A stretch of 64,000 bases of DNA, from positions 434,001-498,000 of the forward strand of contig QUZD01000069.1 in NCBI GenBank assembly GCA_003693505.1, in the 5' to 3' direction. The translations under genes and the position numbers were made by a program. Below, piece after piece: positions 1 to 11,775 of the stretch. Position 1 is the first letter of the stretch, and each line of letters starts with the position of its first letter. The DNA is from Pseudonectria foliicola (taxonomy: Eukaryota; Ascomycota; Sordariomycetes; Hypocreales; Nectriaceae). The notes beneath the pieces were generated by a model, which worked only from the letters and a program-made list of their open reading frames with translations, was not told where the DNA came from and did not search any database.

Positions 1-55
1 AATCACCACCACCACCGCCGACAACACTCGCTCGAGCTCGCGACGTGCCCGCACC

Positions 56-2145
56 ATGGCAGCCTCGCTCCAGCTGAGCGCCCGTCGGACAGCACTCCGC
101 GGCGCTCGCATTGCGTCGGCCTCGGGCGTACGAGTGCCCGCGGCGCGCTGCTACGCCACCGAAATCGAGCCCAAGGGCCGCACCGAGACGAAGCCGGTGG
201 GGCGGACGTTCCAGGGCCAGGTCATGGGCAGTATCGGGGCGCGACTGAGGAGGGAGCGGGAGCAGCGGGAGCATTATGAGAAGTGGAGGAATTTGACGGA
301 TCCAGGGCGCAACTGGACGACGACGTTTGGTGAGTCGTGGCGGCAGCACAGCTTGTTGCAGCAGCAGCATGGATATATCTTAGCTAACACTCCCGCCAGT
401 CTTCCTCACCGGTGTCGGCCTCGCCTACTGGATGGGTACCTATTGGCCCAAGGGCCCCGAGTCCGAGTCGACGCTGCCGCTCTCCAAGACGAGAGAGCCG
501 GTGCACAACACCAAGCTCGAGAACATGCAGGCGGCCTGGGCCGACTTTGTCAAGATTGTAGGCAAGGACAACGTGAGCACGACCGAGTCGGACCTGGAGC
601 ACCACGCCTCTTCGAGCTGGTCCTCGCACGCCGCCAAGCCCGACGAGCGGCCCTTTTGCGTCGTCTACCCGAGCTCGACCGAAGAGGTGGCCGCCATCAT
701 CAAGGTCTGCCACCAGCGCCGCATCCCCGTCACGGGCTACTCGGGCGGCACGAGCCTCGAGGGTCACTTTACGCCGACGCGCAGGGGCATCTCAGTCGAC
801 TTTGCGCGCATGAACAAGATTGTCGCGCTGCACAAGGAAGACCTCGACGTCATCGTCCAGCCGGCCGTTGGCTGGGAGGCCCTCAACGAGGACCTGGCCA
901 AGCAGGGCCTCTTCTTCCCGCCTGACCCGGGCCCCGGCGCCATGATCGGCGGCATGATTGGCACCGGCTGCAGCGGCACCAACGCCTACCGCTACGGCAC
1001 CATGCGCGAGTGGGTGCTGAGCCTGACTGTCGTCATGGCCGACGGCACCATTGTCAAGACGCGCCAGCGGCCCCGCAAGAGCTCTGCCGGCTACGACCTC
1101 ACCAAGCTCTTCATCGGCTCCGAGGGCACTCTCGGCCTTGTCACCGAGGCCACGCTCAAGGTCACCGTCCGGCCCGAGTCGACCAGCGTCGCCGTCTCCA
1201 CCTTCCCCTCCATCCGCACCGCCGCCGACTGCGTCAGCAAGGTCGTCGCACAGGGCGTCCCCATCGCCGCCATCGAGATCCTCGACGACAACCAGATGAA
1301 GTGCATCAACGAGGCCGGCATGACGTCGCGCTCCTGGACCGAGGCCCCGACCCTCTTCTTCAAGTTCGCCGGCACCCCCGCCGGCGTCAAGGAGCAGGTC
1401 GCCCAGGTCCAGGCCCTCGCCAAGCAGGCCGGCAGCAAGACGTTTGAGTTTGCCCGCAGCAAGGAGGAGCAGGACGAGCTGTGGAGCGCCCGCAAGGAGG
1501 CCCTCTGGAGCACCACCGCCGTCGGCAAGCCGGGCGACCGCGTCTGGACAGGCGACGTGGCCGTTCCCATGAGCCGCCTGCCCGGCCTGATTGAGGACAC
1601 CAAGGAGGACATGAGGCGCAGTGGCCTGTTCTGCACCATCGTGGGCCACGTCGGCGACGGCAACTTTCACAGTGAGCTCTACCCATCCCCTTCTCCCCCG
1701 TATCACGACGGATGTAGTGGCTAACTGTCGACCTGCAGCCATCCTTCTCTACAACGACGCCCAGCGTAAAAAGGCCGAGGCGGTGGTGCACCGCATGGTC
1801 AGGAAGGCTGTCGAGCTCGAGGGTACCGTAACGGTAAGAATCATCTATTCCCAGCACCTCTCCATCGGGCGGCACTATAACTAACACATCAACAATAGGG
1901 TGAGCACGGCGTCGGCCTCGTCAAGAGGGACTACCTCCCTCACGAGCTGGGCGAGTCCACGGTGGATGCTATGCGTCAGGTACGATTGCCCCCTATACTA
2001 CATCTCTATCCCTCTTCATGGAGGCACGTCTTGCTAACCTGGCCACGTGCAGATCAAGAAAGCCTTTGACCCGTTGTGTCTTCTCAACTGCGACAAGGTG
2101 GTGCGCATGTCGCCGCCCAAAAAGGGAGAGATTGAGGAGTGGTAG
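56..2145 (+). CDS. DLD1: D-lactate dehydrogenase (cytochrome), mitochondrial, FAD-dependent
   Basis: Five exons (56-329, 400-1671, 1739-1833, 1899-1979, 2053-2145) join in frame to a 604-residue protein; yeast Dld1 is about the same length. It oxidises D-lactate to pyruvate and passes electrons to cytochrome c. Residues 1-40 are rich in Arg, Ala and Ser and lack acidic residues until about 35, as in a mitochondrial presequence. A short hydrophobic segment (FLTGVGLAYWMG, near 93-105) would anchor it in the inner membrane. The FAD-binding PCMH fold lies at about 175-310, with the motifs TGYSGGTSLEG and GCSGTNAYRYGTM. The C-terminal FAD-oxidase domain carries GHVGDGNFH and, after a junction, TGEHGVGLVKRDYL. 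Intron 1 has a TAGCTAACAC branch site. The long open frames on the opposite strand are coding-bias shadows. The start is the first ATG, close to the window edge, so upstream control is not visible. Confidence 0.95.
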
Positions 2146-2523
2146 AGCCCGTCGTGCCCAAGAGTGCGTGTCGGAGCTCCCACGGACCAAAATGGAGACG
2201 CCGGGGCGCTGTTGGAGATTCATGTATGTTAGATTATGGGTATAATGGCGCGGACTCTACTTTCAATAATGCTTTCAACCCGAGCTCGTGCCTCCACCCC
2301 TGTGGGATTCTCGTCTCATATCACGTTACATGGCAAGTAGACTTGCCCGATTCTATCGAAATTCAATGCAGAGACGAGGTCAAAGTCAAGTCGTCAAAGA
2401 AAACCTCCCTTACCTGAATGCTTGCCACATCTCAACATCAGCCGCATCCTCCAACGCCAGGTTCCCCGAGCAAACGCCCACGGACAAGAAGACATCTCAA
2501 ACCGCCTAGCCACTAGCAACGCT
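2146..2523. other. Convergent intergenic space, D-LDH / PHAF1-like
   Basis: This short space lies between the 3' ends of two convergent genes. It should hold both 3' untranslated regions. No ORF with family similarity, RNA gene or repeat is visible. Confidence 0.6.
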
Positions 2524-4123
2524 TCAAAACACCGTTACCGCATTGACGTAGCCGTTCCTGAGCACCTCAAACACGAGACCGGGAAACCCGTAAAGCGTCG
2601 TGGTGGAATCGCCATTGGCCTCGGCGCGCCGGGCACCGCTGTCCTCCCAACCGCCCAGGAATTCGCAGCTGCTCCCCGGACTGTCGCCCCAGCCGCGGTT
2701 CAGCACCATACCACGCTGTCGAGGCTGGGTGCCGGCGCGGGGAAACGTTGGCTCCCACAATGCCGTGAGCTGGTCTTCGATGGCGGGAAATCGAGTATCC
2801 GAGGTGACGGGGTTGTCAAGATAGGCAATGTCCCATCGGCATCTGCGGTGGCGGTTGAACTCGTAGGATCCGGGGATATTGCCGTGCAGCACAAACTTGG
2901 TCGCTACGAGGCGGTCGGGTGAGTGTGACTTGATGCGGTTCTCACCGGCAACGGCTTCTGTGGCCTGGCTGCCGTTGGGAGGCGGTTGCGATGGGGGCAC
3001 CCGGGCCGAAACTAGAATATCAAACCCTAGGTAGAAATAGTTGTAGAAACACTCGTCACTGGTAGTGCTACGGAGTTGCTGCTCGGTAGCCTCTTCGTCA
3101 TCAGATGCTTCTGAGCCGGTATGCAACGACGACTGATCTGTGTCGGTGAGCTCATCACCACGACCCAGATCCACGGCATTCGGACACGCTCGTGTGTTAC
3201 TTGCGGTGCGCATCTTGTGAATGACCATTTTCTGGTCATTCTTGCGATATATAGCGTTGGGAGGGCCGAGCTCCATGAGCAGTTCCTGCTGCGTCGTCTC
3301 ACCCAGCATGATCCAAAAGCAGTTGCTGGTCCACTTGCGAAACAGCTGAATCTTGCCGCCGCCGTGCAGTCGCACCAGCGATATCTCATCTGGGTACACG
3401 TCTTTGCCCCTAGGCAAGACAGTGGTTGACTTGATGCTAGGCAGAATCTCAGTCCAGAGCGTTGAGCGGGCATCGGCCCACGAGTCGCCGGTGAAGATGG
3501 CCATGGAAGTGGCTTCCTGGTTTGTGGCCGAGGAAAACAGCGAGACGACATCTTTGCTGGGTGAGTAAGCGGAAGCGGGTAGGGAGAAGTTGAAGGCGAC
3601 CCCGGGGTAAGACAGGACGTAGATGCCCGAGTCCTGGCCAGGCGGGGGCTCCATGAATTCGCCAGCGAATGTTGGGCCGAGCAAGCGGTGATAGATGTGC
3701 CGAAACGTGGGTCCCGAGGCTGATTCGCCCGGGACAGGCGACGCAGGGGCAGAGGCGGTGTTGGCAGGTTTGAGCAGGTCGCGGTCCTTGAAGGTGATGT
3801 GGTTCTTGGTGAAGTCGGTGACCTCGATGAGACGCAGACGCTGCTCGGGACCATCGAAGCGAAGGCGGATACCGTTGGCCGGGAGCTGGACGGCGACAGG
3901 CTCGTTGACGGGGTCGTCGGGGGAATAGAGGAGCTCCATCTTGGGGAAGCGCTGGGGCTCGGCCTTGAGACGGGTCAGGACATCGTGGAGGGACGCGCCG
4001 AGGACTGGGTGGCAGCGGCGAGGATTAGTTGACTGGTTTCACGGTGGATGGGATGGGATGGGCAGTAGTACCTAGGAAGCCCAGTGCCCGGCCGGGGTAA
4101 AGTTGGGCGCTGAAGAGCGACAT
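2524..4123 (-). CDS. PHAF1 / UPF0183 (C16orf70) family protein
   Basis: Two exons, 4072-4123 and 2524-4004, give 510 residues; the first intron is 67 nt. The mammalian relative PHAF1 is about 420 residues and binds phosphoinositides with BCAS3 at phagophore (autophagosome-forming) sites. The family match is seen in the N-terminal block (LYPGRALG, then LHDVLTRLK), the LLYSP segment followed by IRLRFDGPEQRLRLIEV, and the C-terminal blocks NYFYLGFDILVSARV and KFVLHGNIPGSYEFN. The extra length comes from low-complexity acidic and Ser-rich inserts, for example near the DQSSLHTGSEASDDEE segment. An autophagy role in fungi is inferred from the animal family only. It is divergent from the amidase gene, 1.08 kb away. 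Confidence 0.88.
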
Positions 4124-5200
4124 GATGGATAGCGACGCCAACTATCGCAGGGTTGGGGGTTGGCGGCGGGAAGATGACGGTGAAGCGAAACAAAGGCGTG
4201 GAAGCTACAGTAGCAGAATAGAGGAGTAGTTGTTGGTGGTTGAAGCTGGCTGAAGCTGGCTGAAGCAAGGCGGCAAGGCTGAAACCAGGCCGGGTCTAAC
4301 CTCGTGGGACAGTCACGAGCATCAAGGACAAGAAGGGATCAGTCCCCATGTGATCGAGCGTGTGATGCAGGTGTAGGTGTAGGTGTAGGTCCAGGATCCA
4401 GTATGGAACGGACGGGGTGGGACGGAGTACAGTAGCAGCAGCGCGGGGCATCCATCCGTCGCGGTGAGGTGAGGTGGGAGGGAAGCGTTGGCGGGATGAC
4501 GTAAGGCTCTGTAGGCTCTGTAGGCTCTGTAGTTGACCGAAATCGAACAACGAATGGAGGACGGTGAGAGGCTGTCCGGCTGGTGAATGTTGGACTTGCA
4601 ATGGAGCCATGTGTAATCTGTATACTGTGGTATCATCTTGTTGCATTCTTTCCATGCCGCCGCAGTTCCATTGTGCTCGCTCCATCTGGGTGGACACCCG
4701 GGGAGCTTGCAGTAGCTTCCATAGGTACCTATGTATGTAGGTAGGCACCTAGCTCAAGGCGGCAGCTCCAGTGGGTTTAGCACTGGGGTGTATGGGAGTA
4801 GGTCCCCTGAAACTTTGGGGAAGCTTCCATTCCTACTACATACCGAAGTTACCTTACCTACCTCTAGATACTGTAGCTGTACTGTACTGTACAGAAGAGC
4901 TTCTTGATATGGAGTGGATACCTACCTAAGGTAGGTAGGTAGGTACCAGGTAGGTAAGGTAGGTACGCAAGGTAAGTTACCTGGTGGATGGATGGACCAC
5001 AGCTGACATGGATCGAACCTTGGTCAGCCATGGATGACCCGAACAAACACCCTGTCGCCTTCACATGGAGCTGTCAACGTTGATCTTACACAGTAACTCA
5101 GTTGTCGCACTCGAGCAGCGCTCTCATATCGGCTTCTTCCACTGCAGAACCAGACGTTGCTGAGCTTCTTTCACCGGTGCCCACATAGATCCAGCCCATC
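4124..5200. other. Divergent intergenic space, PHAF1-like / amidase
   Basis: This 1.08 kb space should contain both promoters. It holds short tandem repeats: GTGTAG x3 at 4371-4390, a 9-bp GCTCTGTAG x3 at 4506-4532, and a dense TACC/GGTA array at about 4849-4983. I see no ORF of known family and cannot assign a specific control site. Confidence 0.6.
4849..4983. repeat. TACC/GGTA simple-repeat array with inverted arms
   Basis: Runs of TACC and of its complement GGTA lie side by side, for example ACCTACCTAAGGTAGGTAGG, so the strand could fold back on itself. A CTGTACTGTACTGTACAG block sits at about 4874-4892. The same repeat class recurs between most gene pairs in this window. Confidence 0.85.
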
Positions 5201-7278
5201 ATGGCCCCTCCACCAGCTTTCGACGGCTATCCCAAGCCCGTCGAGGGCCCCAATGTCAAATACGCCCCCAAGAAGGAGAACAATCCCGAGCTCCGCGGCC
5301 TGCCTCTTGTCGTCGGAGCTGCCATGTATGCGGAAAATTCCCCTTGTGCAGCGAGCCCCAATCAACAGTGAGCTCTTGGCTAACCCATTCCTTAGCATTT
5401 CCCGGGTTGGGTTCGTTCAGCAGTACTTTTGGGAGAATGCGGGCTTCGGTAAGATCAAGGATATCCCAGAGCTGGACGATATGCCCTATAGATTCCATGT
5501 GAGCACCGCTGCATTGCCTCATCCCAGTCAACTGCTGGTAACCGACCAATCTCGCTGATGCCGCTCCTCAGCCCCTCGTGACGCCCTTGGGCGACTCGTC
5601 TCCGATGCTCGAGTTTGGGCCAGACCTCCTCAAGGCAAAGCGTACAGACCCCGACTCCCGCTACTACACCGCCAGTGACTATCATGACATGTACAAGTCG
5701 GGCAAGGTGACCCCGCTCCAGGTGGCCGAGACCCTCCTCTCTCTGACCTCGCGAAGTGCCGGCGACGGAGGCGACTACGTTGACGCCTGGGCCGATTCTC
5801 ACGGAAAAGACCACCTCGCCTTGGAAGCAGCCAAGGCGTCTACCGAGCGGTATGCAGCTGGGAAACCCCTAAGTGTACTCGACGGCGTGCCCGTGGGCGT
5901 CAAGGACGACACAGACGTCAAGGGCTACATCAACCACAACGGCATGAAGTACAACCCGTCTGTTCCCTTCTTCAAGGAGCAGGAAGAGTCGACGTGGCCC
6001 GTCAAGATGCTTCAGGAAGCGGGCGCTGTCGTCATTGGGAAGAACTGCATGCACGAGCTTGGATGTGGTGAGTCCCTAACCTGGCGCGGCTAGTAGATGT
6101 GTGTGTATGTGTGTCCAATAGTGCTGACCCAGATCGACTTCAGACACGAGTGGGTGCAACGTAAGTACCATTCCCGACCGATGTGCCTCCATGTGGAGAT
6201 TGCGATTAACGCTCGACAGGTTGCTCAAGGCACTCCTACAAACTGGCACAACAAGTCCTACTACCCCGGCGGCTCCTCATCCGGAGCAGCATCCTGCCTC
6301 GGAGCAGGCGTCGTGCCCATCTGCGTCGGCACCGATGCTGGCGGCAGCATCCGAATCCCCTCCTCCTTCAACGGCGTCTACGGCCTCAAGCCCAGCCACC
6401 ACCGGACAAAGTTTATGAACAACACAATGTGTGTGACGGGTCCCCTCGCCGCAACCGTCGCAGACCTCACCATTGCCTACCGCGTCATGTCGCAGCCAAA
6501 CCCGGACTGCCCGACGCAGAGCCGCTTCGCATTGTCTATCCCCCCATCTCCGTCGTCGCCCAAGATCATGGGCATCTTCCGCGACTGGTGGAACCGGGCC
6601 GATCCCCGCGTGGCCGAGACGTGCGAGCGGGCCGTCAGCTACCTCGCCAAGGAGCGCGGCTACGAGCTCATTGACATTACCATTCCCTACATCCCCGAGG
6701 CGCAGCTCGCGCACAGCGCCATCTGCCTTACGGAGATGACCGAGGATGCCCGCCGACGCACCCCGAATCCCGCCGACTGGATGACACTCATCGGCCCCGC
6801 CAACAAGGTCGTCATGTCTGCCGGCCTCCGGTCGTCTGCCGCCGACTACCTCAAGTACAACGCACTCCGAGAACTCGTCATGCGGCACCTCGCCTTTCTC
6901 TTCCAAAAGCACCCGGGTCTGCTCATCATGACGCCCACGACGCCCCTCCCGGGATGGCCCAAGGTCCAGGGGGACGACGTGTACGGAATGTGCGATGCCA
7001 ACAAGACCATCCACAACATGCTCTACATCTTCCTAGCCAACATGATTGGGGCGCCGGCAGTTTCGGCCCCTGTGGGATACCTGGATCCGGAGCAGGGCGA
7101 GGGACAAGTGCCTGTGGGGTTGATGGCGATGGGAGAATGGGGCAGCGAGGAGCAGCTGCTGGCCTGGGCTAGCGAGGCAGAGGACTATCTACATGGCGAG
7201 CGCGAGGGCAGCCGACGCCGGCCCAACGGGTGGCTCGACGTGCTGGGCATGGTGAAGAAGGATGCTGAAAGCTCTTAG
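5201..7278 (+). CDS. Amidase-signature family hydrolase
   Basis: Five exons (5201-5325, 5396-5498, 5572-6067, 6144-6160, 6220-7278) give 599 residues. The amidase-signature catalytic triad is readable: Lys187 in GVPVGVKDD, cis-Ser266 in PGGSSSGAA, and nucleophile Ser290 in GTDAGGSIRIPS. The 24-residue spacing between the two serines fits the family. Members hydrolyse a carboxamide bond; the substrate (acetamide-like, aryl or fatty amide) cannot be told from sequence. No signal peptide is evident, so it is probably cytosolic. Exon 4 is only 17 nt and encodes DTSGCN, just before the catalytic core. The start was chosen because exon 1 (MAPPPAFDGYPKP) joins in frame to ISRVGFVQQYFW. Confidence 0.92.
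6144..6160 (+). other. 17-nt microexon of the amidase gene
   Basis: It is flanked by introns of 76 nt (6068-6143) and 59 nt (6161-6219) with TTCAG and GACAG acceptors and GTGAGT and GTAAGT donors. With one base carried over from exon 3 it encodes D-T-S-G-C-N. This restores the HELG-x-DTSG-xN block that amidases have ahead of the GGSSSG motif. Skipping it would shift the frame. Confidence 0.88.
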
Positions 7279-7497
7279 TCTTATAGCCAACGAGTGCGAG
7301 CACAATCATGACTATAAGTGGACAGCCATTCATGTATCCCTGATTGGTTGTATCTCCATAGCTTGAAACATTGTGGCTTCTCCAACTCATCGTAGTTTGC
7401 CATCCGTCTTCATGTGGCCATAGTGCTGGTTCCAGCCCTCACAGAGACCACACGAAGAAGGCATGGTGCCCATGCAGGAATGCGGCTTTCCGCTAGA

Positions 7498-8513
7498 CTA
7501 CTTCATAAACTGCGAGGCCAGGCCGGCCAGGCCACCCTGCTTCTCGGCCTGGTTCTTGAAGTACATCTTCATGGCAAACTCGCCGGCCTGCTGGACCACG
7601 CTCTCCTTGCTGGTCCCTGAGGGAACCTTGCCCTTGGCCTCCTTGTCATCAAAGAGCTGCGTTTGTAGAGTCAGCGGGTGGTCGACGTCTGGAGCGGGTG
7701 GCAGATTGTTGAAGGGGAACCCACCTTGCTGGCCTCGGACATGGCGAGACCCAGGAACGTGCTTTGGCTGTTGCCGCCTGACTGGCCCCCCTCGCTCCCC
7801 TTGCCGCTGGTGAATTGCTTCAGGGCCTGCATGGCGGCGGCAGTGCCGAGGCTTCGCTCGTCGGCCTCGTCGTCGTCATCGTAAGTCTTCTTGTGCATAC
7901 GGATCGCCTCTAAAGATGTGACCCAATCTCATGTCAGCTTTTGGACCCCTTGAAATGTGCGTGAGTCAATCAAGTGGGAGGAGTATTACGCACTCTCCTC
8001 GTCAATGTCTTCGTTGGCGAGCTTGTCCTGCTTCTGCCCGAGGGAGCCAAGAATGGAGGAAAACAGGTCCGAGTTGCCGGAGGAGCCAGAGTCTTTGTTG
8101 GCCTCCTCCTTGGCCTTGTTGAAGTCGAGGTCGCCGAAGAAGCTTGTCAGGCCACCGCCTGGGGGCTCTAATAGCAGATGTGATGTTAGCGAGAGGCTAG
8201 CTGTCGACTAAGGGGGGAAGGGGCGTAGGACTAACTGTTGGCGCCAGCAGCAGGGGTTTCGTAATCTGGAGATGGCAATCACGGCGTTAGTAGGTGTATT
8301 TCAGACATCATGGATGGCCTATGGGCCTGTGGTGAGAGCTAAGAGAGACCCGGGGATCATGTTGAGGCGTATCGGGCCAAGGTGGTGGTGGTGGTGGTGA
8401 TGGATGGCGTGGATGACATCAATACGGGGACGGAGCTTCTCACCCTGGCGGTTATCCTGCTTGGGCTTGTCGTTTTCAAGGAAGTCCTTGGCGGCGTCCA
8501 TAAGCTTGTCCAT
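7498..8513 (-). CDS. Small acidic conserved fungal protein (beta-flanking/DUF7721-like)
   Basis: Five exons (8444-8513, 8236-8265, 7994-8167, 7725-7909, 7498-7656) give 205 residues. The protein starts MDKLMDAAKDFLEND, has a Gly/Pro/Ala-rich stretch, then GGLTSFFGDLDFNKAKEEA and a Ser-rich LFSSILGSLGQKQDK. A very acidic patch (TYDDDDEADERS) follows. The C-terminal half is helical (AAAMQALKQFTSG, SKLFDDKEAKGKV, ESVVQQAGEFAMKMYFKNQ) and ends GLAGLASQFMK. I associate this C-terminal pattern with proteins called beta-flanking protein in ascomycetes, but the function is unknown and the family name is from memory. The GTGCGT donor of exon 3 is slightly atypical. Every junction keeps the frame open. 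Confidence 0.8.
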
Positions 8514-9808
8514 GGCGACGTGTGTCTCTTTAATCCCTATTGCTTGATACAGTAGAAGATGACTGATGGTGGAGTAGAGGTGTTCTGTAGAAAACGATGT
8601 TGTTGGCTTGTAAGCGCGGGGTTGTGCCATGCTATAAAACGCCAATGAGCTGAGATGAGCTCCATGCCGAAGAGTGCCAAGCAGTGTACTCCGTACTCCG
8701 TAGTGCAATGTAGACACTGTACTGCAGCGAATGGGTGCTAAACAACACTGGGCGGCCCGCCCCTTGGCCGACTGGGATACAGTACAGATTACTGTAGCAG
8801 CGTTGGCACTTGAGATAGAACACACACTCAATTGGCTTTTCTCAACATGCCTTGATCACCACGACAGTGGTGTTTTGTCGCGCTCGAATCGCCCGAGGGC
8901 AGCATATCAACTACAATGACAACCATCAGCCTCTCCATCTAAAACCTCGGGAGGCGCCGTCGTGAAGCAGAGCATGGGATGCAGCCACCAGCCAGCATCT
9001 GAAACTGTTACAAGCTTGACGTATGTTACACTGTAGATGTGCGAGTGGCTTACGAGTACATAGGTACATACATACGTAGCGACTCGGACACTGGATATGC
9101 ATACGTCACTAAGTGCAGATCCACGAATTATGTACAGAGTACTCGGCATTTCCATTGACTTGCCTTGACTTGCCTTGACTTGCCTTGACTTGCCTTGGCT
9201 GCCCATCATACAGTATCTCAAGTCGTGAGTACCTACCTAGGGACGTGAGTGGTGGTGAGTACCTAGGTAGGTAGGCACGTACTGCTGAAACACGTCAACA
9301 TATCCCCCATTCAGAGCCTGCCACAACTTCAAGACGTAACCTCCTTCAGTGATGAATGGTAGGGAAACAATCAGCTATTCGCCCGCACCCCAAATCCTCA
9401 AGAAAGCTATGCAATGGAATACTATAAAATACACGCAAGCTTCTTCTATTGCATTGCTGCCATCTGCTAAGTCCCTGTGTCCATCCATATCGTGTACTGC
9501 AGCTGCCCCGCGCTCTAGACCTCAGGTATCATTTGAGAAGGTAAAGGAAGATAGTGTCATAAGACATGAAAGTTGAAGAAGTGAAAAGGAAAGAGAAAAC
9601 CAAGGCTATACCCGTACCCTATGCATCGCGTCGTACGCAGTCCCATCTCGCCAGCCAATGCTCCCGTGGATCGAAGAGGAAGAAAAAAAGAAGAATCAAA
9701 AAAAGAACGACCCAACTCCGCTGTTTAGCACAGTCATCTCTCACTTGGCTGAATGTTCTACCCAGCACCCTATTGTCCTTGGACAGCTCCTGACGCACTT
9801 GCTGGCTG
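8514..9808. other. Intergenic space between two minus-strand genes
   Basis: This 1.3 kb space should hold the promoter of the small acidic protein gene (near 8514) and the 3' region of wc-2 (near 9808). It contains a TACTCCGTACTCCGTA motif (8686-8703), a TACAGATTACTGTA word (8783-8796), a 10-bp tandem repeat (9155-9194) and TACC/GGTA runs near 9228-9275. No gene is supported. Confidence 0.6.
9155..9194. repeat. Tandem repeat, TTGACTTGCC x4
   Basis: Four perfect copies of a 10-bp unit, followed by a degenerate fifth (TTGGCTGCC). Confidence 0.95.
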
Positions 9809-11437
9809 TCACCCAGTCGCATGCTCGGTGGCTGGCCCTCCTGTGCTGGTGTGGTTCTTCTTCTTCTCCTTCTTGGCCCATCGCAGGCCGCACGCATTGC
9901 ATAGTGTCTTGGGCCCAGTCGGGCCCTTCCTCCACTCTGGAGAGTCGAGAGTACCTGCGTATACAGATTAGTGCTTTGCCTTGGATTGACGGACAGGTTG
10001 GGGACAGCCGTACCGCAGTCCGTACAGACGTATTCCTCCGACGTCTTGAGCTTCTTCTTCTTCTCGCCCGTCCGTGGGTCTCGATCAACTGGTATCGCAA
10101 TGCCAGCGTCACCCTTGATGAGCGTTGGACTGGCGTCTCCAGTGGTAATGCCTCGACTCCGCTCGCCCTCGACGTAACGGAGTCCCGTCAACATCTCAAT
10201 CGTGTCCGTGTGTGATGAACCCTCGAAGCGCGCCATCTTATCGCGGAGCGAATCTGGTCGATTTCCAGCCGAAGCGCCTTCGAGGTTCTCGCGCGTGAGT
10301 GCAGAATTGATGACGCTCCCAGGTTGTGGTGTCGACTTGTCGCTACCGGCGGGGTGGTAAAAGGGTGTCATTATTGATGTCGCTGTCGTCTCAGAAGGTG
10401 TCATGTCCGACCGTGATTCCTGGGTCTGTACATATTGCTTCTGAGCCTCGTCGGCATCGGCCTCCTCTTCGCGCCGCAGCTCGTCGATGCGGCGCTTCAA
10501 GCGCTCGTTTTCAATCTTGTGTTCGAGGAATGAATCAAGCAAGCCGGCATTCTTCGTCGGATAGGGGCGGGCCATCATGAAGACAGCCTGACAAAATGGT
10601 GACTGGTTGTTTGGATTAGGGGCGAACCGGGCGCCAGCGATATGGGCGTGGCCAACGGTCTCGAAAATGGTGTACTGGCCATCCTTTTTCTTGAAGCGAT
10701 AAAACATGCGCAGCGTATGCCCGGATGCAATGGACTCGTTCAGCTCGGACACAAAGACGCCTTGGTCGTCTGGATGGATGAGGTTTTTGAGAAAGACATC
10801 CGCAACCTCTTCTGGCTTGTAACCGGTGACGGCAAAGATGCTGGGCGACGCGTACTTGATTCGGCCGTTGGCATCGAGAATCTGCAAAAAATCTCTTATC
10901 TCCTCTACAACCTTGGCTGGCCAATTGCGACGCTTAGTGAACTCGGTCAGTGTGTTGGCGTTGCCAGAGTTGATTGGCGACAATGCCCCGGCAGGCATGG
11001 GGCCGGCGCCCGGGACGTTGTTGGCAGCAGTATTGAAGAGGCTCTCGGATCTAGCAATCGACTCTTCGGTGGCGGCGAGGGGGTCGCCAGTGCCAAAAGA
11101 GGAAGCGATGGCGGCATCGTCGGCGGCGTCGAGATTCATGGGTACGTCACCGAGAGCGCCGAGAATGGTGTTGTCGAGGAGGGGCATCATGTCGTTGTTG
11201 CCCTGGCCTTCAATGGTGCCCACGCTCATCTGCTATAGCGAGTTAGCGGCGGTGGGGCTGGTGACATTTGGCATCTGCGGTTCGGAGAAAGGGTGATGTG
11301 ATGGTGATGGGCGGATGGATGGGCGGATGGATGGGCCGACGGACCTGCTGGGCGCCCGTCATCTCGTGGAAGTTGGCGATGTCGAAGTCGAAGAAGTTGG
11401 GCTGAGGGGGGGGAGGTGGCGGTGGCCCGTGGGACAT
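9809..11437 (-). CDS. wc-2: White Collar-2, GATA-type transcription factor with PAS domain
   Basis: Three exons (11345-11437, 10014-11229, 9809-9954) give 484 residues. In Neurospora, WC-2 pairs with the blue-light receptor WC-1 to form the white-collar complex, which drives light-induced genes and the clock gene frq. Exon 1 encodes a proline run and NFFDFDIANFHEMTG. A PAS domain lies at about 137-245 (EIRDFLQILDANGRIKYASP, VTGYKPEEV, LIHPDDQ). A basic, Glu-rich helix follows (ENERLKRRIDELRREEEADA). The C-terminal GATA finger is C433-x2-C436-x18-C455-x2-C458, and the last intron splits it just after C436. The protein ends 26 residues after C458. Neurospora WC-2 is about 530 residues. The region upstream of the start has a long polypurine/polypyrimidine tract. 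Rad50 lies divergently 2.2 kb away. Confidence 0.96.
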
Positions 11438-11609
11438 GGTTGCGCCGCATTCATGTGGTATCCGACTAATTGCATTTGGCGAAGGGTTTGGCGCTTGCAG
11501 GTTATCAGGTTACTGGCTGGCTGTGGCTTGGCTAGCACTGTGTGAGTTTGAGAGGCAGACGACTGCGGCGTGGTGTTGTCGAGGCATAAGTTGATGAGCG
11601 GGTGAGAGC

Positions 11610-11775
11610 CAGAGGCAGGGTGGGATAGAGAGGGAGAGGGAGATGGGAGGGGAGTAAGGGGAAAAGAAGGAAAGAAGGAAAAGAAGGAAAAGAAGAAACA
11701 CGAGGCGTGGGTTGCAGGAGATGGAACAAAGTCACTCTCACTGGGTGGAAGGGAGGGGAGGAGGAGGAGGCAACA
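11610..11775. repeat. Polypurine tract upstream of wc-2
   Basis: The plus strand is almost all G and A, with GGGAGA, GGAAAGAA and AAAGAAGAAA units. On the wc-2 sense strand this is a C/T-rich leader or promoter tract. Such mirror-like tracts can be nucleosome-poor or form H-DNA; that is inference. Confidence 0.8.

Noticed and set aside
792..1742. A 316-codon open frame on the minus strand opposite D-lactate dehydrogenase
   Set aside because: It mirrors a GC-rich coding exon, is rich in Gly/Ala/Asp/Val, has no family match and shows no introns or start context.
4296..4748. A 150-codon minus-strand frame upstream of the PHAF1-like gene
   Set aside because: Its composition comes from short tandem repeats; it lies in the expected promoter or leader region.
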